6,000 nucleotides of DNA from Comamonadaceae bacterium. GTDB lineage: Bacteria > Pseudomonadota > Gammaproteobacteria > Burkholderiales > Burkholderiaceae_C. The stretch is taken from assembly GCA_021286965.1 (NCBI GenBank), contig JAJTBK010000287.1, forward strand, positions 1 through 6,000. The letters are read 5' to 3'. The notes below the pieces were generated by a model. It made no database searches, was not told the origin of the DNA, and was given only the letters and a program-made list of their open reading frames with translations. Below are positions 1 to 5,987 of the stretch, piece by piece. The translations under genes and the position numbers were made by a program. Each line of letters opens with the position of its first letter. The stretch's first letter is position 1.

Positions 1-1054
1 CCACATCGACGCCGTCGAGCGGCTGGTAGCGCACACTGCGCGGGGCGAACTGCTCGGGCGCGGTCTTGACCCAGACGATGCTTTGGTTGGCCGCGTTTTT
101 TTGCAGCGCCACCAGCGGCAGGCGCTGGCCCGCCACCTGCGCGCGCGTGTGCACCTGCAGGCGCAGGCTCTGGCCCAGGGCCAGGCCGGCGAGCTGCGGC
201 GCCGCGCCGGCAAAGGTCAGCGGCAGGGCCTGCTCGCGCAGGCTGCGCGCCGCGCCAATGAAGCGCAGCGGCACGCTGGCGCCGTTCCAGGCCAGTTGCG
301 CACCGGCAACGTTTTGCGCCTGCGCCGGGTCGTAGGCCAGGGCCTCGATGTGCAGCCGCGTGGGATCGACCACTTCAAACACCTGCTCGCGCGCATCGAC
401 GATTTGGCCGACGGCGGCGCTGGCCGAGGCCACCACCCCGCTGACCGGGGCCACCAGCGTGTCGCGCTGCGCCAGCCCGGCGCCAATGGCCGCCAGGCGG
501 CGCGTGAGGCTGTCCACCTCGCTTTGCGCGGCCTCGATGTCTTTGCGTGCCACGGTATCGGCCAGCGCCTGCAGGCGCACCAGGCGCTGCTGCGCCAGGT
601 GCTGCGCGGCCTGCAGCTCGGCCTGCTGGGCGCGCTGGCTGGCCTGCTCCAGGTTGCCGTTGATGGGCTGCACATAGGCCAGCACCTGGCCTTTTTTCAC
701 GCTCTGGCCCACGCTGGGCAGGCCCTGCGGCCCGGCCTGCAAGCGCCCGGCCAGGGCGGCCTGCACCTTGCCGCCGGCGTTGGGGTCCATGACCACGGTG
801 GCGTTCAATTCAAACGCCTGCGGGTGCTGCCCGTCTTGCAGCACGGCGGTGCGCAGGCCCAATTGGTGCTGGCTGGGTTTGGGCAGGAACACGCTGCCAT
901 CGGGTAGGCGCCGGGGGCTGTCGCCGCTGGCGGCGGGCGGCGGGGCGTTGTCGTGGCCCTCGTGGGCGCTGGCCGCCCAAGGCAGGGCGCAGGCGGCAGC
1001 GAGCAGCCAGGCCAGGGTGCGGGTGGCGGTGGTGGCAGGCAGGCGGCGCATCAT
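1..1054 (-). CDS. czcB: RND efflux periplasmic adaptor (CzcB/HlyD family), 3' end beyond window
   Basis: Membrane-fusion protein that bridges an inner-membrane RND pump and an outer-membrane channel for heavy-metal export. 351 codons are visible; the C-terminus runs off the window edge, and family members are often about 380-400 residues, so perhaps 30-50 are missing. A signal peptide (1-30) ends AASA, and the mature chain would begin HEGHD, a likely metal-binding tip. The two halves of the lipoyl-like domain are at about 85-130 (VGQSVKKGQVLA) and 200-222 (APVSGVVA). They flank a Gln/Ala-rich helical hairpin at about 132-195, and a beta-barrel follows from about 230. The start is the first of two adjacent ATGs. 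It has a perfect AAGGAGGT site (1060-1067) five bases upstream and overlaps the stop of the upstream gene by four bases (ATGA), which suggests translational coupling. Family is secure; Czc rather than another heavy-metal subtype is inferred from the CzcI-like neighbour. Confidence 0.9.
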   Translation of the reverse strand, partial: MMRRLPATTATRTLAWLLAAACALPWAASAHEGHDNAPPPAASGDSPRRLPDGSVFLPKPSQHQLGLRTAVLQDGQHPQAFELNATVVMDPNAGGKVQAALAGRLQAGPQGLPSVGQSVKKGQVLAYVQPINGNLEQASQRAQQAELQAAQHLAQQRLVRLQALADTVARKDIEAAQSEVDSLTRRLAAIGAGLAQRDTLVAPVSGVVASASAAVGQIVDAREQVFEVVDPTRLHIEALAYDPAQAQNVAGAQLAWNGASVPLRFIGAARSLREQALPLTFAGAAPQLAGLALGQSLRLQVHTRAQVAGQRLPLVALQKNAANQSIVWVKTAPEQFAPRSVRYQPLDGVDV

Positions 1055-1608
1055 GCGGCACCTCCTTGGCGCGGGGCTTGGGCGCGCCGGCGATCACGCC
1101 AGAGCGACCACAGGCCAAACAACACGCCCGAGAGGCCGGCCGCACCGGCGAGCCAGCGCGTGCGCTTGCCGCTGTCGTCCTTGGCGGCGGCGGGGCTTGC
1201 TGCAGGGGCGTGCCCATCGAGCTCGGCTGCGAGCAGATCGCTTTGCGCGCCGGCGACGATGGTGGCGCTCACCGCCGTCTGGCCCGCCGCCAGGGGGGCG
1301 GGCAGCTCGGCCTGGTACTGGCCCTCGGCCACGCGCTGCACGCGCAGGGGCTGGCCGGCCCAGTCGATGTCGAGCTGGGCGTCAGCGACCGGGCGGTTGT
1401 CGTCGGCATGGTCGAGGTAGAGCGACAGCTGCCGCCCCTGCACGACGCCAACGAGCTCAAACAGCTCGCTGCTGGCGACAAAGCGCGGCGCGCTGGCCGT
1501 GGCCGCCGCAGCGGGCGCGTCGTCATGGCCCTCGTGCGCCTGCACGGGCAGGGCGAGCGCCCCGGCACACAGCCACAAGCCCAGCCGGAGAAAAGAAATG
1601 GATGGCAT
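1051..1608 (-). CDS. Membrane-anchored periplasmic protein of the czc cluster, unnamed
   Basis: A 185-residue protein of no named function. It has a signal peptide (1-24, ending PVQA), then HEGHDDAP and an Ala-rich linker. Residues about 45-130 look like a compact all-beta domain (ELVGVVQGRQLSLYLD, then NRPVADAQLDI and GQYQAELPAPLAAGQ). A second linker precedes one transmembrane helix (about 152-170) and a short Arg-rich tail (RDRRR). The pattern recalls the FixH/YtkA-like beta-sandwich proteins sometimes found beside RND metal pumps; that comparison is from memory. Topology suggests a periplasmic domain anchored to the inner membrane by its C-terminus. The start at 1608 is chosen because a TCCT/AGGA site lies seven bases upstream and a normal signal peptide follows at once. 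An in-frame ATG at 1680 would add 24 residues encoded by an intergenic repeat. It sits between czcC and czcB and overlaps czcB by four bases, so it is probably part of the pump or a metal chaperone for it. Confidence 0.82.
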   Translation of the reverse strand: MPSISFLRLGLWLCAGALALPVQAHEGHDDAPAAAATASAPRFVASSELFELVGVVQGRQLSLYLDHADDNRPVADAQLDIDWAGQPLRVQRVAEGQYQAELPAPLAAGQTAVSATIVAGAQSDLLAAELDGHAPAASPAAAKDDSGKRTRWLAGAAGLSGVLFGLWSLWRDRRRAQAPRQGGAA

Positions 1609-1615
1609 ACACAAT

Positions 1616-1619
1616 TCCT
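1616..1619 (-). promoter_or_regulatory. Ribosome binding site that decides the start of the unnamed czc gene
   Basis: AGGA on the minus strand lies seven bases before the ATG at 1608. The alternative in-frame ATG at 1680 lies at the very end of czcC, and translation from it would run through the hairpin repeat, so the downstream start is favoured. Confidence 0.6.
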
Positions 1620-1631
1620 GTTTACTATTGA

Positions 1632-1673
1632 TTTGATAGCTACTCGCGCTTGCCACACAAGCGCTAGATGGCT
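1632..1673. repeat. Intergenic hairpin repeat, copy 1
   Basis: The element lies between the czcC stop and the next start. GCGCTTG (1646-1652) and CAAGCGC (1658-1664) form a perfect 7-bp stem with a five-base loop, and AGC/GCT (1638-1640, 1671-1673) can add an outer pairing. Its left part, 1632-1653, matches 3450-3471 at 20 of 22 bases. This resembles a repeat I associate with Comamonadaceae intergenic regions. No T-run follows the stem on the minus strand, so it is not a standard terminator. It may affect mRNA stability or be neutral. Confidence 0.75.
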
Positions 1674-1676
1674 TTT

Positions 1677-2930
1677 TCATTCAGGCAACAAACCCAGCGC
1701 CTGGCGCAGCTCGGACTGCGCAGCGGCGGCGTCGATGCGCGCCAGCGCAGCCTGGCGCCGGGCCTGCTGGGCCTCTTGCTCCACACGCAGCCGGGTGGGC
1801 CAATCGGCCTCGCCCAGGGCAAAGGCCCGGGCCACAAAAGTGCGGCTTTGCTGCGCCAGGGCGGCGCTGCGCGCCAGGGCGTCGCGCTGGGCGGCGGTGG
1901 CGGCGGCGCGTGCCTGCGCGGCCTGCAGCTGCGCTTGCAGGCCCGCACGCTCTTGGGTGCTGCGCGTTTGCGCCTCCAGGGCCTGGGCCAGGGCGGCGCT
2001 CTCGCGCGCCTGGGCGCGCACGCCGGCGCCCAGCGGCACGGTGATGCCGAGGATGACGGTGCGCTGGTAGCGCTCGTCGGCAGCACCCCGGTCGCGCGTG
2101 GTGGCGAGGTTGAGCGTGGGGTTGGCGCGGCGCTGCACGGCCAGGAGTGCGGCGCTGCGCTGCGCCACGCTGGCCTGGGCCTGGGCGTCGGCCAGCAGCG
2201 GGTGGTCATCGGCCAGGGGCAGCGCGCCGTCGCTGGCCAGCGCGGGCTCCGCGCCCAGCGCCTCGTCGGCTATTGCATCCCCAGCACAGGGCAGCAGCGC
2301 TGCGCCATCCCATTGCGCCAGGGTGGCGGCGCCGGCGCGGCAGCCGCCCTGGGCCTGGGCCTCTACGGCCTCGGCCTGGGCGAGCGCGGCCTGGGCCTGC
2401 AGCAGCTCGCTGCGCGCCATGTCGCCGGCGTCAAATCGGCGCTGCACGTCGGCCGCGAGCTGGCGCGCGCTCGCCAGGTTGTCCTGCGCCAGTACCAGGG
2501 CGCTGCGCGCGCGCTGGCCGTCCCACCAAGCCTGGCGCACGCTGGCGGCCAAGCGCCATTGCGCGGCGCGCAGGCGCTGGTGGGCCGCATCCACTTCGGC
2601 GTCACCCAGCGCGGCTTTGCGGCTGCGCTCGCCGGGCAGCCACAGTGGCAGGTTCACGCCCAGGCTCAGCTCGCGGCTGCCAGCGTTGCGCTGCCAGCGG
2701 TCGGTTTTGCTCTCCAGGCTGAGGGCGGCGGGTTCGGGGCTCCAGCTGTCGGCGCTGGCGCGCTCGGCCAAGGCGGCCTGCTGGCGCAGCGCTGCGGCCT
2801 GGGCCTCGGGCTGGCGCTGCCAGGCTTGTGCAAACAGGCTGGCCAAGTCCGGCGCAGCACTGGCGGGCTGCAGCCCGGCGCTGCCGAGCAGGGCCAGGCA
2901 AAAAAGGGATCGAAAAGTACGCAAAGGCAT
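1677..2930 (-). CDS. czcC: Outer-membrane efflux channel, TolC/CzcC family
   Basis: Outer-membrane factor of the metal efflux pump, forming the trimeric exit duct. It has 417 residues, the usual CzcC length. A signal peptide (about 1-25, ending PASA) lacks a lipobox, so it should be cleaved by signal peptidase I. The chain then shows the two-fold TolC repeat of Ala/Gln/Arg-rich helices. The first repeat has a beta strand SLGVNLPLWLPGE (89-101) and the signature FDAGDMARSELLQAQ (166-180). The second has VILGITVPLG (292-301) and the matching ALGEADWPTRLRVEQ (371-385). Cysteines at 197 and 215 could form a local disulphide. The ATG at 2930 is preferred, with GGAG (2940-2943) nine bases upstream. 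A TTG at 2945 would add five residues but overlaps that site. It follows czcI by 108 bases containing a large hairpin. Family assignment is secure; the metal specificity is inferred from neighbours. Confidence 0.93.
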   Translation of the reverse strand: MPLRTFRSLFCLALLGSAGLQPASAAPDLASLFAQAWQRQPEAQAAALRQQAALAERASADSWSPEPAALSLESKTDRWQRNAGSRELSLGVNLPLWLPGERSRKAALGDAEVDAAHQRLRAAQWRLAASVRQAWWDGQRARSALVLAQDNLASARQLAADVQRRFDAGDMARSELLQAQAALAQAEAVEAQAQGGCRAGAATLAQWDGAALLPCAGDAIADEALGAEPALASDGALPLADDHPLLADAQAQASVAQRSAALLAVQRRANPTLNLATTRDRGAADERYQRTVILGITVPLGAGVRAQARESAALAQALEAQTRSTQERAGLQAQLQAAQARAAATAAQRDALARSAALAQQSRTFVARAFALGEADWPTRLRVEQEAQQARRQAALARIDAAAAQSELRQALGLLPE

Positions 2931-2939
2931 CCGATGTTG

Positions 2940-2943
2940 CTCC
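2940..2943 (-). promoter_or_regulatory. Ribosome binding site that decides the czcC start
   Basis: GGAG on the minus strand lies nine bases before the ATG at 2930. The competing TTG start at 2943-2945 overlaps this motif and has no comparable site ahead of it. Confidence 0.55.
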
Positions 2944-2958
2944 AAGAGGAATGAACAC

Positions 2959-3037
2959 CGGCAAGGCGCGGCAGTCCTGCGGCGCGGGCCGCAGCTGCCA
3001 AAACAAAGGGTACGGGCTGCCCAGCCCCGCCTTGCCG
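2959..3037. repeat. Nested inverted repeat between czcI and czcC
   Basis: CGGCAAGGCG (2959-2968) and CGCCTTGCCG (3028-3037) are perfect 10-bp complements 59 bases apart. Between them is a second hairpin: GGCAG (2970-2974) plus CTGCGGC (2977-2983) pair with GCCGCAG (2988-2994) plus CTGCC (2995-2999), giving 12 pairs with a two-base bulge and a GCGG loop. The outer arm begins directly after the czcI stop codon. No T-run follows on the minus strand, so this looks like an mRNA processing or stability structure rather than an intrinsic terminator. Confidence 0.65.
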
Positions 3038-3038
3038 C

Positions 3039-3410
3039 TCAGGCCAGGCGGTGCCAGTTGGGGCGTTCGGGGCGCAGGGGCGCGGGCGCGCGCAGGGGCG
3101 GCAGGAGGGGGGCAGCTGGAAGATGGGCGCCCAAGCGCAGCGGCGTGGCATCGGCCTGCTGGTGCGGGGCATTGGCGCTGCCGTGGCAGCTGTGGCAGTC
3201 GAGGTCGGCGCCGACCTGGGCGATTTTGCCCGGCGTGCCGCCGCCATGCGCACCATCGGTATCGGCAGCGGCGCCATGGTGCGGGTGCCCGTGGTGGCCA
3301 AAGTGCACCGCCGCCGGCGCCTGCTCGTGGCTGCAATAGCCAGCGGCTGCGGCCCAGATGGACTGCAGCGGCAAGAAGGCCAGCAAAACGAGGAGAAAGA
3401 GACGGCGCAT
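3039..3410 (-). CDS. czcI: CzcI-family small His-rich periplasmic metal-resistance protein
   Basis: A 123-residue exported protein. The signal peptide (about 1-20, MRRLFLLVLLAFLPLQ then SIWA) is followed by AAAGYCSHE, then HFGHHGHPHHG at 36-46, the motif DCHSCHG at 71-77, and a Pro/Leu-rich tail ending PERPNWHRLA. The signal sequence with YCxHE, the histidine cluster and the terminal PERP-W-LA are features I recall from CzcI proteins, which precede czcCBA in Cupriavidus-type clusters and are thought to modulate the response. The order czcI-czcC-czcB here agrees. The histidines and Cys26, Cys72 and Cys75 could bind metal in the periplasm. The start at 3410 is set by the signal peptide; no clear ribosome binding site precedes it. 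A longer in-frame start at 3509 would encode repeat sequence and lose the N-terminal signal. Function as a regulator is family knowledge, not visible here. Confidence 0.82.
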   Translation of the reverse strand: MRRLFLLVLLAFLPLQSIWAAAAGYCSHEQAPAAVHFGHHGHPHHGAAADTDGAHGGGTPGKIAQVGADLDCHSCHGSANAPHQQADATPLRLGAHLPAAPLLPPLRAPAPLRPERPNWHRLA

Positions 3411-3449
3411 AGGCGGCGCGAATTTTAACTGCTGCGACGGCAACAATAT

Positions 3450-3537
3450 TTTGATAGCAGCTCGCGCTTGCTTGGCATATGTTTCGCCATTATTTTTACC
3501 GGAAAACAAGGCCAGTCAAGCGCAAGCAGCTATCATT
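3450..3537. repeat. Long imperfect inverted repeat built from two repeat copies
   Basis: Copy 2 begins TTTGATAGC at 3450, and copy 3 ends in the reverse orientation at about 3537. Their arms, 3453-3476 and 3511-3534, pair at 20 of 24 positions. TGTTT/AAACA inside the loop adds further pairing, so the whole 88 bases can fold as one hairpin. It fills most of the gap between ahpF and czcI. Both arms share the core GATAGCnnCTnGCGCTTG with copy 1 at 1632-1653. Confidence 0.75.
3489..3519 (-). promoter_or_regulatory. Weak candidate promoter for czcI
   Basis: On the minus strand a TTGACT -35-like hexamer (3514-3519) is followed by AAAAAT (3492-3497, spacing 16) or AATAAT (3489-3494, spacing 19). 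Neither spacing and match is ideal. The -35 lies inside the right arm of the inverted repeat. The placement, about 80 bases upstream of the czcI start, is reasonable, but metal-inducible promoters often have poor hexamers and the true start may differ. Confidence 0.25.
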
Positions 3538-3541
3538 TTTA

Positions 3542-3561
3542 AGAGCTTGACATCAAGCGCT
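3542..3561. repeat. Short hairpin overlapping the ahpF stop codon
   Basis: AGAGCTTGA (3542-3550) and TCAAGCGCT (3553-3561) pair at 8 of 9 positions around the ahpF TGA. The GCGCTTG/CAAG core matches the nearby hairpin repeat, so this may be the edge of the same repeat cluster. Only A-rich sequence follows on the minus strand, so it is not a classical terminator. Confidence 0.5.
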
Positions 3562-5115
3562 GGTGCGGATCAGGTGGTCGAACGCGCTCAGCGCAGCGGT
3601 CGCCCCGGCGCCGGCGGCAATGACGATCTGCTTGTACGGCACCGTCGTGCAGTCACCGGCGGCGAACACGCCGGGCACGCTGGTCTGGCCGCGCGCGTCG
3701 ATCTCGATCTCGCCGAATTTCGACAACGCCACCGTGCCCTTGAGCCAGTCGGTGTTGGGCAAGAGGCCGATCTGCACGAAGATGCCCTCCAGCGCCACGC
3801 GCTTGTCCTCGCCCGTGGCGCGGTCCTTGTAGGCCAGGGCGTTGACCTTGCTGCCGTCGCCCAGCACCTCGGTAGTCTGGGCGTTCAAGATGACCTCGAC
3901 GTTGGGCAGGCTGGCCAGCTTTTTCTGCAGCACGGCGTCGGCCTTCAATTGCGGCATGAACTCGAACACCGTGACGTGCGCGACCACGCCGGCAAGGTCG
4001 ATCGCCGCCTCCACGCCCGAGTTGCCGCCGCCGATCACGGCCACGCGCTTGCCCTTGTACAGCGGGCCGTCGCAGTGCGGGCAGTAGGCCACGCCCTTGG
4101 TGCGGTACTGGTCCTCACCCGGCACGTTCATGTTGCGCCAGCGCGCGCCGGTGCTGAGGATGACGGTTTTGCTTTGCAGCACCGCGCCGTTGTCCATTTC
4201 GACCTCGATCAGCCCGCCGGGTGCGGCAGCCGGGCGCAGGGCCTTGGCGCGCTGCAGGTTCATCACGTCCACCTCGTACTCGCGCACATGGCGCTCGAGC
4301 GCGGCGGCGAACTGCGGTCCTTCGGTGTGCGGGACGGAGATGTAGTTTTCAATGTCGAGTGTGTCGTTGACCTGGCCGCCAAAGCGCTCGGCCGCCACGC
4401 CGGTGCGGATGCCCTTGCGCGCCGCGTACACGGCAGCGGCTGCGCCGGCGGGGCCGCCGCCGACGATGAGCACATCAAACGCCTCCTTGGCGCTGAGCTT
4501 GGCCGCTTCGCGCGCGGCGGCGCCGGTGTCGAGCTTGGCGACGATTTCGGCCAGCTCCATGCGGCCGGCGCCGAACACCGCGCCGTTCAAATAGACGATG
4601 GGCACGGCCATGATTTCGCGCTCGGTCACTTCCTGCTGGAAGGCGCCGCCTTCGATGACGGTCGTTTTCACCTTGGGGTTGAGCACGGCCATGAGCGCGA
4701 GCGCCTGCACCACGTCGGGGCAGTTGTGGCAGGTCAGGCTCATGTAGACCTCGAAGTCGTAGGTGCCATCCAGGGCCTTGACCTGCTCGATCAGGTCCTG
4801 CTCCACCTTGGGCGGGTGCCCGCCCGTCCACAAGAGCGCCAGCACCAGCGAGGTGAACTCATGCCCCAGCGGCAGGCCGGCAAAGCGCAGCTGCTGCTGG
4901 CCGTCGGGGCGCTGCAGCGCGAACGAGGGGCGGCGCGCGTCCTGGCCGTCGAAGCGGGCGGTGATCTTGTCGCTGCGCAGGCCGGCGATGGTGGTGAGCA
5001 GCTCGCGCATCTGCGCGGCCGTCTCGCTGTCGTCCAGGGAAGCCACCAGCTCGAAGGGTTGCTGCACGCGCTCCAGGTAGGCGGCGAGTTGGGCTTTGAG
5101 GTTGTCGTCGAGCAT
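3553..5115 (-). CDS. ahpF: Alkyl hydroperoxide reductase subunit F (NADH:peroxiredoxin reductase)
   Basis: Cytoplasmic flavoprotein that passes electrons from NADH through FAD and two disulphides to AhpC. It has 520 residues, about the normal AhpF length. The N-terminal tandem thioredoxin-fold domain (about 1-200) carries the active pair CHNC (Cys129, Cys132). The reductase core begins near 213 with [10 protein letters not shown] (FAD binding, GGGPAG 219-224). The redox pair CPHC (Cys345, Cys348) follows, then VIGGGNSG for NADH (GGGNSG 362-367), and near the C-terminus [11 protein letters not shown] (Asp487) contacts FAD. The cysteine positions coincide with those of E. coli AhpF as I recall them, so the protein is complete and probably active. 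The start at 5115 has AAAGGAAA (5121-5128) five bases upstream, the same eight bases used before ahpC. An in-frame GTG at 5178 would lie in the terminator. It is the second gene after ahpC, 100 bases downstream across a terminator. Confidence 0.97.
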   Translation of the reverse strand: MLDDNLKAQLAAYLERVQQPFELVASLDDSETAAQMRELLTTIAGLRSDKITARFDGQDARRPSFALQRPDGQQQLRFAGLPLGHEFTSLVLALLWTGGHPPKVEQDLIEQVKALDGTYDFEVYMSLTCHNCPDVVQALALMAVLNPKVKTTVIEGGAFQQEVTEREIMAVPIVYLNGAVFGAGRMELAEIVAKLDTGAAAREAAKLSAKEAFDVLIVGGGPAGAAAAVYAARKGIRTGVAAERFGGQVNDTLDIENYISVPHTEGPQFAAALERHVREYEVDVMNLQRAKALRPAAAPGGLIEVEMDNGAVLQSKTVILSTGARWRNMNVPGEDQYRTKGVAYCPHCDGPLYKGKRVAVIGGGNSGVEAAIDLAGVVAHVTVFEFMPQLKADAVLQKKLASLPNVEVILNAQTTEVLGDGSKVNALAYKDRATGEDKRVALEGIFVQIGLLPNTDWLKGTVALSKFGEIEIDARGQTSVPGVFAAGDCTTVPYKQIVIAAGAGATAALSAFDHLIRTSA

Positions 5116-5153
5116 GGTGGTTTCCTTTGTCAATTTTTCAAAAATGCAGGCGT

Positions 5154-5200
5154 AAAAAAGCCGGACACCAGGGCGCACGCGCCCTGCGTCGGTCCGGCTT
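5154..5200 (-). terminator. Intrinsic terminator between ahpC and ahpF
   Basis: On the minus strand AAGCCGGAC (5200-5192) pairs perfectly with GTCCGGCTT (5166-5158), followed by a run of Ts down to 5154. Inside it a second stem, CAGGGCGC/GCGCCCTG (5186-5179 with 5176-5169), can stack on the first. It starts 15 bases after the ahpC stop. It would end most ahpC transcripts, with some readthrough into ahpF. Confidence 0.88.
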
Positions 5201-5215
5201 GGGGGCGGGTGCGGC

Positions 5216-5791
5216 TTAGATCTTGCCGACCAGATCCAGCGACGGCGTCAGCGTCTTGGCGCCTTCCTTCCACTTGGCCGGGCACACCTGGTCAGGATGG
5301 GCGGCGGTGAACTGGGCCGCCTTGAGCTTGCGCAGGGTTTCGGCGACGTCGCGGGCGATTTCGTTGGAGTGGATTTCCAGCGTCTTGATCGTGCCTTCGG
5401 GGTTGATGACGAAGGTGCCGCGCAACGCCAGGCCCTCTTCAGGGATGTGCACGCCGAAGGCGTTGGTCAGCTGGTGCGTCGGGTCGCCGACCAGGGGGAA
5501 CTTGGCCTTGCCGACGGCGTCGGAAGTTTCGTGCCACACCTTGTGCGAGAAGTGGGTGTCGGTCGTCACGATGTAGACCTCGGCACCGGCCTTCTGGAAC
5601 TCGGCGTAGTGCTCGGCGGCGTCTTCGATCTCGGTCGGGCAGTTGAAGGTGAACGCGGCGGGCATGAAGATCAGCACCGACCACTTGCCCTTGAGGGTAG
5701 CTTCAGTTACTTCGATGAACTCGCCCTTGCCGCTGCGGTTGACGAAGGCGGTGGTCTTGAAGGGTTGCACTTGGGTGTTGATGAGAGACAT
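5216..5791 (-). CDS. ahpC: Alkyl hydroperoxide reductase subunit C (typical 2-Cys peroxiredoxin)
   Basis: Cytoplasmic peroxidase that reduces hydrogen peroxide, organic hydroperoxides and peroxynitrite, and is then re-reduced by AhpF. It has 191 residues, about four more than E. coli AhpC, the extra ones falling in [10 protein letters not shown] near residue 20. The active-site motif is [11 protein letters not shown], with Pro44, Thr48 and peroxidatic Cys51. The supporting Arg is Arg124 in LALRGTF, and the resolving cysteine is Cys170 in VCPAKW. The C-terminus, SLDLVGKI, is the standard AhpC ending. The usual PADFTFVC has become PAAFTFNC, which I recall as common in beta-proteobacteria, so it is not a defect. 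AAAGGAAA (5797-5804) lies five bases before the ATG. The gene is led by its own promoter region and followed by a terminator, which fits production in excess over AhpF. Induction by OxyR is usual for the family but is not proven here. Confidence 0.98.
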   Translation of the reverse strand: MSLINTQVQPFKTTAFVNRSGKGEFIEVTEATLKGKWSVLIFMPAAFTFNCPTEIEDAAEHYAEFQKAGAEVYIVTTDTHFSHKVWHETSDAVGKAKFPLVGDPTHQLTNAFGVHIPEEGLALRGTFVINPEGTIKTLEIHSNEIARDVAETLRKLKAAQFTAAHPDQVCPAKWKEGAKTLTPSLDLVGKI

Positions 5792-5833
5792 CGTTGTTTC
5801 CTTTCGGTTGGGGTGAAGTGATGACAGGACTGA

Positions 5834-5863
5834 AGTGTAGGCAGTGATTCAAAATCAATCCAA
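5834..5863 (-). promoter_or_regulatory. Candidate sigma-70 promoter of ahpC
   Basis: On the minus strand TTGGAT (5858-5863) and TACACT (5834-5839) are 18 bases apart and would start transcription near 5826, giving a leader of about 35 bases before the ahpC ATG. The match is moderate (three to four of six at each box), as expected of an activated promoter. Confidence 0.45.
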
Positions 5864-5888
5864 TCAATTGATTACATCGAATTGATTG
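5861..5888. promoter_or_regulatory. Inverted repeat upstream of ahpC, possible regulator site
   Basis: CAATCAATT (5861-5869) and AATTGATTG (5880-5888) are perfect 9-bp complements ten bases apart. An additional ATCAAT copy lies at 5854-5859, and AATCAATTGATT (5862-5873) is itself palindromic. The repeat just touches the upstream edge of the candidate -35 of ahpC, where a LysR-type activator such as OxyR would contact polymerase. It does not match the E. coli OxyR consensus closely, so the regulator is an inference. Confidence 0.45.
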
Positions 5889-5926
5889 TTCAAAACTATA
5901 AAAGTTCCCCCAGGCGACGACGGACT

Positions 5927-5955
5927 TTCGGTGCCGCGCCGCAGTCGCCGACAAT
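5927..5955 (+). promoter_or_regulatory. Weak candidate promoter of the divergent gene
   Basis: TTCGGT (5927-5932) and GACAAT (5950-5955) are 17 bases apart, 32 bases before the ATG at 5988. A second option is TATAAA at 5897-5902, which has no good -35 but lies next to the inverted repeat at 5861-5888. Confidence 0.25.
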
Positions 5956-5987
5956 GCCGGCTTGATCCCCCCACACAGGAGCCCCCC

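Noticed and set aside
83..907. 274-codon open frame on the plus strand
   Set aside because: It is antisense to the czcB adaptor, which shows a signal peptide and lipoyl-domain motifs in the minus frame.
1632..1673. Hairpin after czcC as an intrinsic terminator
   Set aside because: No T-run follows the stem on the minus strand, and the next genes appear to belong to the same operon.
1668..2954. 428-codon open frame on the plus strand
   Set aside because: It is antisense to czcC across nearly its whole length and has no recognisable domain; a GC-driven shadow.
3039..3509. Longer version of czcI starting at 3509
   Set aside because: The extra 33 residues are encoded by the hairpin repeat and would place a charged stretch before the signal peptide.
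5128..5133. TTGACA on the minus strand as an ahpF promoter
   Set aside because: It is only 12 bases from the start codon and overlaps the ribosome binding site, leaving no room for a -10 box.
3358..5310. 650-codon open frame on the plus strand
   Set aside because: It lies antisense to ahpF, whose protein is complete with all motifs. The frame has low-complexity His/Ala/Gly composition typical of the opposite strand of GC-rich genes.
5355..5660. Changed AhpC motif PAAFTFNC as a sign of a damaged enzyme
   Set aside because: Pro44, Thr48, Cys51, Arg124 and Cys170 are all present, and this variant is, as I recall, normal in beta-proteobacteria.
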